NCBI GenBank assembly: GCA_050014815.1 | Contig: JBEKCP010000450.1 | Coordinates: 1 to 5,045, forward strand | Direction: 5' to 3' | DNA length: 5,045 nt | Source: JBEKCP01 sp050014815 | Lineage (GTDB): Bacteria; Planctomycetota; Planctomycetia; Pirellulales; Thermoguttaceae | In this document: positions 5,038 to 5,045 of the stretch, in pieces | Layout: each line of letters starts with the position of its first letter | How positions within the stretch are numbered: position 1 is the stretch's first letter | Position numbers and translations under genes: made by a program | Notes under the pieces: generated by a model | What the model was told of the DNA's origin: nothing | Database searches by the model: none | What the model saw: the letters and a program-made list of their open reading frames with translations, nothing else

Positions 5038-5045
5038 GCGTAGCG

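Overview
The window is about 5 kb of GC-rich DNA that most likely comes from a planctomycete, possibly of the Gemmataceae or Isosphaeraceae type. Three things point there. First, a Ser/Thr kinase begins with the short helical module (GLL..-Q plus a LTNYQ/GxxxGFFFGPY join) that recurs in planctomycete kinases. Second, a secreted protein carries LTxxQ motifs and a 'VQKEVGLTAEQ' block of a kind common in that phylum. Third, two dispersed palindromic elements read in translation as 'VPTLRVGTH / FPRGAWER' and 'TSPKRKRG / SPTRERG', peptide strings I recall from many planctomycete hypothetical proteins. The assignment rests on recall, not on a search.

Layout, left to right. Positions 7-1470 (+) encode a Hanks-type Ser/Thr kinase fused to a C-terminal response-regulator receiver fold whose phosphorylation residues have all been replaced; its true start may lie left of the window. 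A short hairpin (1469-1496) sits between this gene and the convergent pair to its right. That pair is on the minus strand and reads leftward: a cyclopropane-fatty-acid-synthase-like SAM methyltransferase (4030-2684), then an FAD-dependent oxidoreductase of the geranylgeranyl-reductase family (2628-1507). The 55-base gap between them and the last codons of the methyltransferase are occupied by a double-hairpin repeat. To the right is a 285-base divergent intergenic region with an AT-rich promoter-like island and a second, 59-base inverted repeat. Positions 4316-4990 (+) encode a small exported LTxxQ (Spy/CpxP-like) protein. The right edge holds a GC-rich hairpin cut close to the window end.

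How the genes may work together. The methyltransferase retains the SAM loop and all the bicarbonate/active-site residues of CFA synthases, so it probably modifies lipid acyl chains. The neighbouring flavoprotein would fit a reduction (or oxidation) of the same or a related lipid. Flavoprotein plus CFA-like methyltransferase is a known logic for 10-methyl and furan fatty acids, but the flavoprotein family here differs from those precedents, so the product is open. The exported LTxxQ protein is also an envelope protein, but it is divergently transcribed and any link is speculative. The kinase is convergent and probably an independent signalling unit.

No RNA genes, CRISPR array, transposase or prophage genes were seen. 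The most unusual items are the kinase-pseudoreceiver fusion, the methyltransferase-flavoprotein pair, and the repeat that has supplied the methyltransferase's C-terminal tail and stop codon.
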